This document shows, piece by piece, positions 22,607 to 34,030 of a DNA stretch of 64,000 nt. A program made the position numbers and the translations under genes. Position 1 is the first letter of the stretch. Each line of letters opens with the position of its first letter. Origin of the DNA: Epinephelus fuscoguttatus (lineage: Eukaryota; Chordata; Actinopteri; Perciformes; Serranidae). The stretch is from NCBI RefSeq assembly GCF_011397635.1, contig NC_064755.1, forward strand, positions 39,352,059 to 39,416,058, in the 5' to 3' direction. The notes below the pieces were generated by a model. It ran no database searches and was not told the origin of the DNA. It saw only the letters and a list, made by a program, of their open reading frames with translations.

Positions 22607-24519
22607 TAGAGCCTAAAACACACACACAGGTTACATAAAGTAGATGAAACATGAATGTAGAGTCGACTCACTCTGATTACTGAGAGCTTCTGTTCTCCAT
22701 GTTGGACTGAAAAACGTCAGAGAGAGAGACGTGTGATGTCATTACAGCCTGTAGTTACATCATACTCAACCAGCCAATAGGAAGAGGGATAATCAATAAC
22801 ACTTTATTTTACATGTCTGTCATTTCTGTGTAACTTCCTAGAAAGGTCTATAAAATTAGTTTTTAATTTAAGAAAATGTTAATTTTATTTTTTTGATTGA
22901 AAATGAGGAATTTGCCAACAAAGAAACATAAAATTCAACAAATATATAAAGAAAAGTTTCTAATGAAGAATCAAGTGAGATATTTTCCTTCCTTAAATTT
23001 GTGCCAAGTTACATTTTCGGAAATTACAAATTCTGAACCTTAAAAAACAGCATTACTGGATAATCCAATCTACAAAAGATTATTGGGTCATTTATTAAGT
23101 GAAGCATTTGTGGTATATCTACGGAGGCTCTTTTGTATTAACATGTGGCTCATCAACTCATCCTGTTTGTGCTGCTGACCTGTTCTCCAGCAGGATCTTG
23201 GTGATCAGGTTCTTCAGACTGGAGTGGAACGAGTCGGGGAAGAGCTCGAGGATCTGCTCCGGAGAGCTGAGGTTGTAGAAGAGGACGTGGTGAGACAGAA
23301 CGTGGAGGGACTGGACCAGCTGGAGGGGACACAGACACACACAAACACACACAGAGGTTTGATATGTTTACTGTGTTGTCCAAAAACAGTTCTTCACATA
23401 GGGACTTTTTTTTTGGGCTCAACAGGTTTGAACACAGATCTGAGTGAACTTTCAAGTGAGGGTGCGTGCGTGTTACCTTTGCAGCCTCGGCTGCAGGGAT
23501 GCTCAGTGTGGCTGCTGTGGTCTCTGCCAGCCGACGACTTGGACCTCTGTGACTCTGAACACAAACGTCCCTCACTGCATCTTTAGACGGCGCCTCAGGA
23601 GACAACAACAACAACAACAACAACATGAGCCCAGCTGGAGACGTTGTGGTCTTGTGACCGCTGGACCAACCAGCTCTCCAGCAGCTCCTCAGGTGTGAAG
23701 TTTTTCTGCTTTTTTCAGTTTGATTTTTGTTGAATAATGAAAATGATTACTGGACTGTTGGTCAGCTACGCTACAAACATTATGATCTTATAGAATATGA
23801 CGCATTGCTGTAGATTAAATTACCCAACAGGGGAGTCAGAGCACAACCTCAAACATATACAGCAGTAAACTGACACACACAATAATGCAGCAGTAATAAT
23901 CAAAATTCAAAAATATCAGATAGAAAAGGAAAACACATTTTACTGCAACATACTGACTTTACTTAAGTAAGGTTTTGGTTGCATGACTTTTATTTGTAGT
24001 GGAGTATTTTTACAGTGTGGTATTAATAGGCTACTTTTACTAAGGATCTGAGTGCTTCCTTCATCACTGCTAAAACTTAAGTATTGTTTGAGCTCTAGAA
24101 AACACAGCAGCTACTATTTGCAACCCTACAATAATCCAACAAGACATAATAAATCCAAAAACAAGAATAACATGATCTGACAGTTAAATTATTATAATAA
24201 ACAACATTTTATATGTAACAAAACAATCTAAAAAAATAAAGAATAAACTCTGTTTGACGGTTAAAAGTAAAGTGTCAAGTGTTTTACATCCTCCTTTTAA
24301 TGCAGCGGTTCTGAACTGAATCAGAAACACTGATGCTAACAGGCTAATTTAAACGTTTTATTAATATTAAACATTATTAATCGAACAACTAAAACATGAA
24401 ACAATAGCGATAGTTTTATTTTAAACGCTGAGAGTTTTAAAAGTGTCAATAATAAGGACGAATACCTTCAGAAGAAGCTGCAAGTTGTCGAAATGTTCGC
24501 TGGAGACTGCAGTAGCCAT
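22168..24519 (-). CDS. commd9: COMM domain-containing protein 9
   Basis: COMMD9 belongs to the Commander (COMMD/CCDC22/CCDC93) assembly, which recycles endosomal cargo. The minus-strand exons in order are 24519-24466, 23593-23477, 23319-23180, 22706-22672, 22538-22435 and 22305-22168 (588 nt, 195 aa; human 198). The N-terminus MATAVSSEHFDNLQLLLK resembles human MAALTAEHFAALQSLLK. The C-terminal COMM domain holds LKELDWRVDMVTSSDSLSRM and the ending LDTILDGLGRIRDQLS. Exon 4 is only 35 nt (encoding PTWRTEALSNQ). Phases chain without a stop. The acceptors of exons 2 and 5 lie against CAA and CA microsatellites (TTG and TG runs on the coding strand). The gene faces fcsk tail-to-tail and the endophilin gene head-to-head. 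Confidence 0.95.
22545..22602 (+). repeat. CA microsatellite at the commd9 exon 5 acceptor
   Basis: A long CA run on the plus strand is a TG run on the coding strand. It ends a few bases upstream of the acceptor TAG at 22541-22539. Confidence 0.8.
23603..23627 (+). repeat. CAA microsatellite at the commd9 exon 2 acceptor
   Basis: A CAA trinucleotide run, TTG on the coding strand, lies just upstream of the CTGAG acceptor at 23594. Confidence 0.75.
23768..24070 (+). repeat. 'AGTACTTTTACT' family copy, left end missing, commd9 intron 1
   Basis: It contains TATAGAATATGACGCATTGC, TAGATTAAATTACCCAACAG and the right end GATCTGAGTGCTTCCTTCAT, in the family order. Confidence 0.55.
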
Positions 24520-25162
24520 GTTGGCATGTGACGTTCAGTGACAGTCACGTGACAGACAGTTGGCGCTACTGATCATGGGAAATGAAGTACGACCAAGAAA
24601 CCTCATGTAAGAAATATTAAACCAGATTAAACGTCAGTGTAGCAGGAAAGAGTGACATAATACGATTAGGGGAAAAAATATAAAAAATTTCCAGATTTAA
24701 TTTGATATCGGCTACGTTATTAATATTAAAACATGATAAGTAAAAATATATGTGTATAAAGTATAAAGACAAAATGGCAGTAAAATAGTGTGAAGGGGGA
24801 AAAAAGCTGTAGCATACAGGATATACATCTACAGGCCTATATAAAAAAAATAATAAAAATACTGAAATAATATATTCCAGAGGCTGATACATGTCACAAA
24901 CCAATTTATAATAAGATAATAAATATAATAAAAAATATTTCTATATAATATTTCTATATTTCAATGATATTTCTAACAATATTTATAATTAAAAAGGTTT
25001 TCTAAGGAACTCCTGTAAATATTAAGTAATAGTAATAATAATAATAATGATAATCAACCATTTCAGAATAAAAGTTAATATGTTTATTAATTTTAGACAA
25101 CATAACAAAAAAAATAAAGTATACTAACAAAAAACAATAATTATATAAAAATACCTAAGGAC

Positions 25163-25202
<40 letters not shown>

Positions 25203-25499
25203 GTTCATATAAATATGTTTAAAAAATAAATCATTATATATATGGATTATAGCCTAAAAATAAACCCATAATAATGAAAGTAATAACTATAAACCTTATT
25301 TTATTTTTTAGATTAAAAATAGGGGATGAAAATAAAAGCGGTCCCGGTGTTTCCAGCAGCCGGAGGGGCGGAGCGGCTCGGCGCAGTGAGTCTTTGCGGG
25401 GGGACGGAGCATCTCAGACGGGATGGATCCTGTCGGTAAACGGCGGCCTCTGCGCTGATCTCCGGCCGGCCGGTGTTTGTGTCCGGTCCGCCGGTGAAG
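24520..25499. promoter_or_regulatory. Head-to-head intergenic region commd9 / endophilin
   Basis: The two start codons are 980 bp apart on opposite strands. The commd9 side is GC-balanced (about 24520-24600). The middle (24620-25310) is very AT-rich with AAT runs near 25.17-25.20 kb. The endophilin side (25335-25500) is GC-rich with many CG dinucleotides. The AT-rich core argues for two separate promoters rather than one shared core. Confidence 0.45.
25423..25458 (+). other. Upstream ORF in the endophilin 5' leader
   Basis: An ATG at 25423 opens 11 codons (MDPVGKRRPLR) and stops at 25456-25458, 41 bases before the main ATG. It lies in a GC-rich presumed leader. Whether it is transcribed depends on the start site, which is unknown. 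Confidence 0.4.
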
Positions 25500-28400
25500 A
25501 TGTCGGTGTCCGGGATGAAGAAGCAGCTCCACAAAGCCAGCCAGGTAACCGGGACAACCCGGACCGAGCCGGGATAAACGGGACTGTTGATTTATGAAAT
25601 GTTGCAGAGGAAGGGATTAATATCTGGGTTCAATCTGTCCTTTGTGGTTTTACTGCGACACAGGGCCTGCTGGTACACATTAGTATCGATCCATCACATC
25701 ACTATTAGTTAAGTATCGATCCATCACATCTCCATTAATCCATCAGTGCAGGATCCATCAGAGCTTTTATGATAAATGACAAGAAGACATTTTAATTTAG
25801 ACCTGGACACCTGCTGTCTTCAACCTGGTGCTGTTGTTGTTTACCTTGTTAGATAGCCTACTACTACTGCTGCTACAGCTGCTGCTAGTACTGGGTACTG
25901 CTGACTATTACCAGTAACACAACCAGTATTACCATCAGCTGCTACTGTAAGGACAACTAGCATACTGATATCACTACTGCTGCTATACACTACCACTGAT
26001 ACTGTTACAATAAGACAACAATACTGTTGCTGTTCAGCCAAATCTACAACTTAAAGCCAGTGGTGGTGGAAATATTACGACCTTTTACTATAAAAGTACC
26101 AGTACCACACTGTAAAGTTAACATGATATCTGTGTAGCTTAAGTGTGATCAGGAAAATAGGGCAGACTAGGGTTGGTTGGCACACTTTTCACTCTCTGGC
26201 ATATGTCTCTGGCATAATTCATGTTAGAATATTCTAACCAGCAGCAAATGAAAAGTTAAGGTCTCATCTGTAAATATATACATTTCAGTGCACACAAGTG
26301 TTTTCCTAAATTAGGTGATTTACCGAATGTGACTGAATTCATGTTGTGGAGTTTTGTCAACCAGAGCCGATAGAGTTGGTTAACAAAACAATGTGAACGT
26401 TTAATCTTATATCAAAATGGAGTTTTGTTTCCATGTGTATTAACTAGATGCAACACATTTCTGATATCTTTATCTCCGGCTGTATCTATATCTTTGCCTC
26501 CAGCTCCAGTCGGCATTGATGGAAACATAACATCCAGGTAAACGTATTAAGTTTAGTGCCTTCATTAGCGAGATGCAATGACGCACCGTCACAAAACACT
26601 GTCGTGTCCGCCCAAGCAGCTCTCGAATATCGATCCAAATTAGTCTGCACTGAGTTTGAAAGACAGACTGAGGAAGTAAGAGATAAAAAGAACTAACAAC
26701 CATTGTGTTTTCTTTCCTCCGTGTTGCTGTCTCATAGTGGTGTCTACTGTTTACCTGTTCTTCGGCCTGTCTGTGACGTCGACCTGCGTTTTAAAAACCC
26801 ACGTACACACATTATGCTTGTGCTGCCGAAGGAAGGAGGGGAAACAAAATACAAGAGAGGAAGAATGAGAGAAAGGAAAGGGAAAGAAAGCAAATAGTCT
26901 TTGTAAAAAAAAAAAAAAAAATCAAAAGGTGTGTGAGAGACACATGGATGAAGAGAGGAAGGGCGGGTGGCCCACAGAGGCTGTTCATGCACAGGGTCCA
27001 GAATCTGTTGCTACGCCCCTGACTATGACTGCAATTATCTCTGATATCTACTGCTAACATGACTTCCTGGTCTCGTCCTGCAGCTGCTGAATGAGCGTCT
27101 GATGGGAGCTGAGGGAACAAAGATGGACGAAGACTTCCTGAAGATGGAGAAGGTAAAACTGTGAATACAGCTCATCATCACTGTGCTCATAGAGACATCC
27201 GTCCTCCATCTGATCAGAACTGACTGACTGCTTCACCTCTCTGTTTCTCTCTGTCAGAGTGTTGAAGTCATCCAGTGTCTGCTGGTGGAGCTGCTGTCCA
27301 AAACTATAGAGTTCCTTCAACCAAACCCAGGTAACAAACACTGCAGGTGTACGCAGGGTGGCACGGTGGTTCAGTGGTTAGCACTGTCGCCTCAAAGCAA
27401 GAGGGTTCCCGGTTTAAATCCAGGGTGGGGGAGCCCTTCTGTGCAGAGTTCTCTCCATGTCCAGGTGCTCCAGCTTCCTCCCACAGTCCAAAGACATGCA
27501 GGTTAATTGGTGACTCTAAATTGTCCGTAGGTGTTAGATTAGTTGTGATGTCATAAATCCCTGCAGGTACATTAAAGGGAGATGTTAAGTGAGCCCAGAG
27601 AATAAAGTGAAACAAGCTCTGCAGAGTGAAGTTCAAACATCACAGTCAGAGAAAAAGAATAGAAACAAGTTTTTATGTCCAAGTAAATTATATAATAAAT
27701 TCTTACTGTCCAGTGTTCTTTGAAGATAGAAGACAAGTTTATGTGTTCAACACATTTCAGAGAAAGGCACTTCAGAGTGCTTAAAATGACATTGAAAAAC
27801 GAAATCAGTTAAGATATTGCAGTATGATCATGTTGTGTTCCTTCATGACGTGCCTGTCTTCGTGTTTCCACAGCTGACAGAGCCAAGCTGAGCATGCTCA
27901 ACACCATGTCCAGGATTCGAGGTCAGGGCAGGACGGTGGGTTACCCGCAGACAGAGGGCGTGCTGGGAGACTGCATGTCACACTACGGCCAGGAGCTCGG
28001 ACCTGCTTCTGAATTTGGTACAATATTGGCTCTAACACTGTTTCTGTGGCAACAGTCAGAAGATGTGATATTAAAGATGAAGCACACATTGAGAATGAGG
28101 CCTGATATCATCCTGGAAATCTGTAAATGTTTTTTAAAGTTTGCTTTAAATTGCTTCTGTCACACATTCTTTTCTTAAAAGTCTTACAATACATAATCAG
28201 TCCTGTGAGAAAGTTAGGAAGTACACAGTTAAGATGTGCAACGCAGGCTTCTTTCTGAGACCAAAATCTTTGAAGGATTTAAATCAATTAAAATGCCAGA
28301 TAAAGGCATTTATTAACTGTCATACACTCAGATTTGAACTTGTTTTATACTTTAATCTGCTTTAATGTTGTTGTTTTGGTTGCTTTTTTAAACTGTTTTA

Positions 28401-31131
28401 TTACAAAATATAGTTTCCTCTTGTATTTATCTGTGCTTTTATTTTGGAGGAGCTCTGTAATTTAAAGATGTTCTTATAGATGATAAATTGGCCTTTGTTT
28501 TTAGTTTTTTAAAACTATATTTAAAGGTTTTATTCAAGGCCTGTTTGTGCAAATATAAATACTGTTTGTTCACAGCATTTCAGTGGAGATTGTTACTGGA
28601 CTGCATTTATTTTAGACTGTGACTAATCAGCACAAATCTGTTGGCCTTTGTGGAAAAATTCAGTCCTCAGCAATCTGCTGAAAATCTGCAGAGATGTGCA
28701 ACTTAAACAAAACAGGAAAAAGTTTGTGTTTGTTTTTGATTCTGTTTCTGCTTTTCTTGTTTTATCTTTGTTTTCTCATCCTGCTCTCGTCCTCTGTTTT
28801 AATCCTCTGGTCGGTCCTCGTCCTGTTCAGGCGGTGCTCTGACTGGTGTGGGTGAAGCTCTGCAGCAGGTTGCTCAGGCCAGGGACACTCTGGATGTCAA
28901 CGTCAAACGCACCTTCATCGATCCTCTGCAGGAGCTCCACAACTCAGAGCTGAAGGAGATCAAGGTGAGAGGAGGTTCATGTTTATCAGGACTCTGCAGA
29001 ACACGCACACAAAAAATCTGAAGTTCCTTTTCTTTTCTGAGATTGAAGGTTTCACCATCTAGTGTGTTTCAAAACTACTTTGAAATTCAATGAGATATTG
29101 GAATTTTTGTGGTTATGCAAGTTCACATTTTTGTCCCTACTTTAACACAATTTTAATCATCATATGTTAAATATACTTGAAAAAAAGAAACTGTTCAGAT
29201 TCTAAATGAAAATTTCTGTCCAAGTTTCCAGTAACTGTGTCTCTGATCTCTGTTCTGATTGGTTCCTCAGTTCCAGCTGAAGAAGCTGAACGGTCGACGG
29301 CTGGACTTTGACTACAAGAGGAGACGAAGAGGGAAAGTCCCGACGGAGGAGATCCAACAGGCCTGGGACAAGTTCATCATGTCCAAAGAGCTGGCAGAGA
29401 AGAGCATGTTCATGCTGCTGCAGAGCGACGTGAGTCTGACGATAATAAACTGGTGAAGGAAGTGTTTGAATAAGTTACTTAAATGGTGATGCTTCCTCTT
29501 TTAGGTCGATCAGCTCAGTCGTCTGGCAGCTCTGGTCACTGCTCTGCTGGACTTTCACCGCAACGCCCACCGCACCCTGCTGGGTCTCCATGGCAACCTG
29601 CAGGCTAGGTGAGCCTGTGTTGTTTGTTTATTAAGATCCTTATTAGCCTTTGCACTGCAGCAGCTATTCTTCCTGAAGTCTACACAGCTATATGGTGACA
29701 ATATGAAAATATACACCTACTGGCCACTTTATTAGGTACACCGTGCCTTCGGAACTGCCTTAATTCTTGGTGGCATAAATTCAACAAGGTGCTGGAAACA
29801 TTCCTCAGAGATTTTAGTCCATATTGACATGATAACATCACACAGTTGCTGCAGATTTATCGGCTGCACATCCATGATGAGAATCTCCCGTTCCACCACA
29901 TCTCAAAGGTGCTCTATTGGACTGAGATCTGGTGACTGTGGAGGCCATTGGAGTACAGTGAACTCATTGTCATGTTTGAGATGATGTGAGCTTTGTGACA
30001 TGGTGCGTTATCCTGCTGGAAGTAGCCATCAGAAGATGGGTACACTGTGGTCATAAAGGGATGGACACGCTCAGCAACAATACTCAGGTAGGCTGTGGTG
30101 TTTAAACCATGCTCAGTTGGTACTAAGAAAATCTCCCCCACACCATTACACCACCAGCAGCAGCCTGAGCTGTTGATACAAGGCAGGATGGATCCATGCT
30201 TTCATGTTGTTTACACCAAATTCTGACCCTACCATCTGAATGTGGCAGCAGAAATCCAGACTCATCAGACCAGGCAACATTTTTCCAATCTTCTATTGTC
30301 CAGTTTTGGTGAGCCTGTGTGAACTGTAGCCTCAGTTTCCTGTTGTTAGCTGACAGGAGTGGCACCTGGTGTGGTCTTCTGCTGCTGTAGCCCATCTGCT
30401 TCAAGGTTGGACAAGGTGTTGTTGCTTCAGAGATGGTCTTCTGCAGACCATGGTTGTAACCAGTAACCAACAACCATCCATCTGGTTTTTACGTCACTGC
30501 ATAAAGCTTTAAATGTTCTGTGTTTGTTCTTAAACAGGCTGACGGCTGCCAGTAACAAACCAGAGCGACGGTTCAGAGCCAAAAAGTTCAGAGTCAGAAG
30601 TGAGCACAACGGCAGCATCATGGGATTTTATCACCAGCCGTCTGTCACAGCCACAGTCCCCTCAGGTTACTCCTGTTTAAAAAATCATGTCACCGTCACA
30701 TTTATCTGGAATAAAATGTCTCATTCTGTAAAAGATTTTGAACTTGTATTTTTCTATTTTTTTGTGTGTGTGTGTGACAGGAGATCAGTTCACAGTGTTA
30801 CCGTCCAGACCCGGCAGTCCCATCTCCTGCCACGGTGAGAAAATGCTGACAGCCGGAAACAAACTTCGATAAGCCACACACAGCTGAGATTTATGACATT
30901 TATTCTTTGTCTCTCCCAGCTGACAGTAAGCTGGTCCTGGATCAGCCCTGCTGCCGGGCGATGTACTCCTTCCACCCGAGCCACGAGGGCGAGCTGAGCT
31001 TCAACGAGGGCGACGTTATCGTCCTCACCAATCAGGTCGACTCCAACTGGTACGAGGGCGCGCTAGGCAGCCGGTCGGGACTATTCCCCGTCAGCTATGT
31101 GAACGTGCTGGTGCCTCTGCCGTTACCATGA
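25500..31131 (+). CDS. sh3gl3: Endophilin-A, SH3GL3-like (N-BAR and SH3 protein)
   Basis: Endophilins A bend membranes at clathrin-coated pits and recruit dynamin and synaptojanin. The ten coding exons are 25500-25544, 27084-27152, 27258-27330, 27874-28017, 28831-28964, 29271-29429, 29505-29608, 30538-30665, 30781-30834 and 30920-31131 (1122 nt, 373 aa). The amphipathic start [15 protein letters not shown] leads into the BAR domain (to about residue 245) with [20 protein letters not shown] and [20 protein letters not shown] short linker (about 245-310) is followed by the SH3 domain, from about residue 313 ([17 protein letters not shown]) to the ending NVLVPLPLP. The phrases [22 protein letters not shown] and LDQPCCR point to SH3GL3 rather than SH3GL1/2. 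It is divergent: family ALYDF is AMYSF, and several BAR positions are changed. No break was seen. It may be a teleost-specific duplicate. Confidence 0.9.
27350..27550 (+). repeat. tRNA-derived SINE-like repeat in an endophilin intron
   Basis: GGTGGCACGGTGGTTCAGTG with GTTAGCACTGTCGCCTCA resembles a box A region. GGTTCCCGGTTTAAATCC is a box B-like stretch. GTCCAAAGACATGCAGGTTA then TTGGTGACTCTAAATTGTCC is the familiar continuation. The same family occurs reversed at 52.9-53.2 kb. Confidence 0.6.
29709..30470 (-). mobile_element. Tc1/mariner transposon, 5'-truncated copy, antisense in an endophilin intron
   Basis: The plus-strand left edge carries the terminal inverted repeat CACTTTATTAGGTACACC (about 29724-29742). 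The minus strand encodes Tc1 transposase pieces, including [20 protein letters not shown] and [13 protein letters not shown], with the first two D residues of the DDE catalytic triad. The N-terminal third is missing; homology to the copy at 36.8 kb stops near 30470. The frame is broken after VMVWGRFS by a small deletion, shared with the other copy. It is a dead, non-autonomous copy. Confidence 0.85.
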
Positions 31132-31367
31132 CAACATATCAAAAACACATCCACGTGACTCCACACTGAACAAATCAGATCGTACATGTTGATTTGATTC
31201 GTGTTCGGCAGCAGGAGCGTGTTTTTTAGGTGATATGCAACTTTTCAGCTTCTTATTTGCACTTTTTTCACAAGCGGCTCAGCGGACGACTTGTCTATGT
31301 AACTGGGAAGGAAGGCCATAGTTTCTACTGTAGAGCACTTTAGTTTCTGACCTCATGTCACGCTTTA

Positions 31368-32345
31368 AAGGTCCAGTGTGTAGGATTTAGGGGGATATGT
31401 TGGCAGGATGGAATATAGTATAATAAGTATGTTTTCTTTCGTGTATAATCACCTGAAAATAAGAATAATCATCTTTTCGTTACCGTAGAAGGAGCCATTT
31501 ATATCTACATAGGGAGCAGGTCCTCATCCTTGGAGATCGCCATGTTGCACCGCCATGTTTCTACAGTAGCCCAGAATGGACAGACCACACATTGGCTGTA
31601 GATAGGGACATGCACAGAGACATGATTGTAGAAATTGTTGAATATATTTTGGCGCACGCCATTTCGGCTTTTGTCCATATGTACATTTTTAGTATGGATG
31701 CTATGCACTCTTTTATAAATAAGAACCCTGGTCTGTTTGTTGTGTAGAGGAAGAGACCTCTGCAGATAATTAGGCTCCTGGTAAAACCCTCCTGAATGTC
31801 TGGATCCTAAGATATCAGAGAAAAAAGGAGAGCACAGATTAGCACATGCTGGTTGAAACACCTATCTCTGATGTGCCAAACAGCATTGGAAAAACACCAA
31901 TTTGTAAAGAGAAACTGCTTTATTCAGAGTTTTTATCAGTTTAAATGAACTGGTCTGTTTGTTTTGGAGAGGAAGAGACCTCTGCAGATAATTCGGCTCC
32001 CGGTAAAAACCTCCTGAACATCTGGATCTTAAATTATCAGAGGAAAAAAGGTGAGCATAGATTAGCATGTGGTGGGTGAACCACTCTTCTTCAATATGTC
32101 AGATAGCTTTAGAGAAACACAGATTTTTTAACATGAAACTGCTTTATTCTGTGTTTTAATTGGTTGAAATCACAAGGTCTGTTTGTTTTGTAGAGGAGGA
32201 GACCAATTTGGCTCCTGGTAAAAACCTCCTGAACAATGAACGCTGAGGGAAATCTAACCAGGAGACGTTTCAGCTGGTTGCAGTCTATAATCCTCACCGC
32301 TACATTCCAGGAAATTCCCCTAAATCTTACACACTTAACCTTTGA
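31368..32345 (+). mobile_element. 'GTCCAGTGTGTAGGATTTAG' inverted-repeat DNA element, full length, with internal repeats
   Basis: The left end GGTCCAGTGTGTAGGATTTA and the right end TTCCCCTAAATCTTACACAC are inverted complements, so the element has terminal inverted repeats and no coding capacity. Inside, a unit of about 220 bp (key phrases GGTCTGTTTGTTTTG, GAAGAGACCTCTGCAGATAA and AACTGCTTTATTC) occurs about three times, at about 31720, 31950 and 32165, the last truncated. Partial copies of the family lie at 9.5-9.7, 16.7 and 18.5 kb. The element sits about 240 bp past the endophilin stop codon, possibly in its 3'UTR. Confidence 0.65.
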
Positions 32346-33140
32346 AGTATCAGTCGCTACAGAGAGGCTCAGTCAGTAAATACGACATTTTTAGACTAAC
32401 GTGTGAGTTTCCCTTTAAGACTTTTACCTTCATTTCCTGCACAAACTTGCTCCTGACTTCACATCACTGCACATTTCTATTTAAATACACATCAGTCTGA
32501 TACTGCCTGCACTTTTGTGTAAAATGGACAGCAGACTGCTGATAGAGCACTATCTGGATACTCCCACGTCCAGAGTACAATTTCATGATAAGTATAAACT
32601 AAGTTTAATGCACACTGCTGTTGAAAAGTTTGTCATGTGCAACCACAGAGCCTGATGTGGTCCTGCCAGATGTGTGAGAGGACTCCTCTATATGTGTGAA
32701 TGGTTCTCTGATGTTTTTACATTGTAGAAAGTCCTCTTTACAAGTAGATGGTATTTAGTATGAAGGTTTGATTTGTACACAGAGAACAAATCACTGTCAA
32801 ATGGCTCAACTGAAAGAGACAAAGATCCCTCTGAGCAACAGTTGAATAAGAACAGAAGAAATCAGCAGTCATTCATAAAAGAAACTGGAAGCTTGGCATC
32901 AAAATGTGTGCAGATTTAAACAGGAACAGGCTCCAAGTGTTCAGCTGCTACATAACTTTTCAACAGTAGTGTGTGTCTAAAGCATGTACAGTATGATGGG
33001 TGGTGTTTTGTGTTTTGGGCTGACAGCATCATCAGTGTTGTTCACTGTGTGCATGAACTTAAAGCAAAGTTATTGTAAATTGTTTGCACTTTATCTGAAG
33101 CTTTATTAGACTCAGGTTAGGAAAAGCTTAATCGGTAACG
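32346..33140. other. Stretch with no recognised gene
   Basis: Unique-looking sequence. It could be distal 3'UTR of the endophilin gene or spacer. No poly(A) signal was confidently placed. Phrases around 32640-32900 suggest old repeat, not identified. Confidence 0.3.
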
Positions 33141-34030
33141 CTGCCATTTTTCAACCTGGACTCTATTTTCTGTGGTTTTGTGTCTAAGTCACTGATGGAA
33201 ACAACAATTTTTGAAATGTGCCCAGTATTGACAGAGGCCACTGCAGCCAGCAGCAGTGAAGCAGGCTGCAATGTAACCACTCAGTGCACGTTCACACTGT
33301 CAGTGTACATCCACTTTAAGTGTTTGTTTTTGCCCCTGACAGGCTCAGATTGCCTTTACAGAATTGTCTGACAACATTATGGAAAGGATCCCTACAGAGA
33401 AAGACCTTTTGGTAATAAGTAAGATCCTTTTTTTAACCAGAAACAGTCCCAAAATCACCAACACTATACCCACCAGACTCCATTCAAATTATGAGTAATT
33501 TAAGCATGCACAGAGGCAGCATATTTTCACATCTAACTGGGTGAATTAAGGGTTTATTTTAACCAAACCAGAGTTGGTGATTGCTGGAACAGTGAAAAGA
33601 TGAACTAAGAAGTATTTTGCAAGTTATGTTTTGTTTATTTTGACTTTGAATAAAGTGCGTTTTGGGTTGATGAAATTACCGTTTATTTGAATGGAGTCTG
33701 GTGGGTTTGGTGATGGTGATTTTGGGCCTGTTTCTAGTTAAACACAAAGGATCCTACTCTTTAAAAAAGGTCTATCCCTGCAGGGATCCTTTCCATAATG
33801 TTGTCAGACACTTAGAATGACAATCTGAGCCTGTCAGTGGCAAAAACAAGCACTTTTAGTAGACGTGCATTGACGATGTGAACATGTCCCGAGTGGTTAC
33901 ATTACAGCCTGTTTTGCTGCTGTCGGCTGCAGCGCTCTCTCTCAGTAGTGGACCAATTTCAAATACTGTTGTTCCCATTAGTCAGTATGATACACAAATA
34001 TGGAAATACAGGGTCCAGGTTGAAAAATAC
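33140..34030. mobile_element. Foldback element with about 350 bp inverted arms
   Basis: The left arm starts TTTTTCAACCTGGACTC and the right arm ends with its complement, GGGTCCAGGTTGAAAAA. Matching inner pairs include AACATTATGGAAAGGATCCC against GGGATCCTTTCCATAATGTT, and CACCAGACTCCATTCAAAT against ATTTGAATGGAGTCTGGTG. The arms span about 33145-33500 and 33680-34028 with a loop of about 180 bp. No coding capacity is visible. Confidence 0.75.

Noticed and set aside
26470-26703. A minus-strand frame of 77 codons in an endophilin intron (with [20 protein letters not shown])
   Set aside because: It might be a transposase remnant, but I could not tie it to a family and no inverted repeats are visible nearby.
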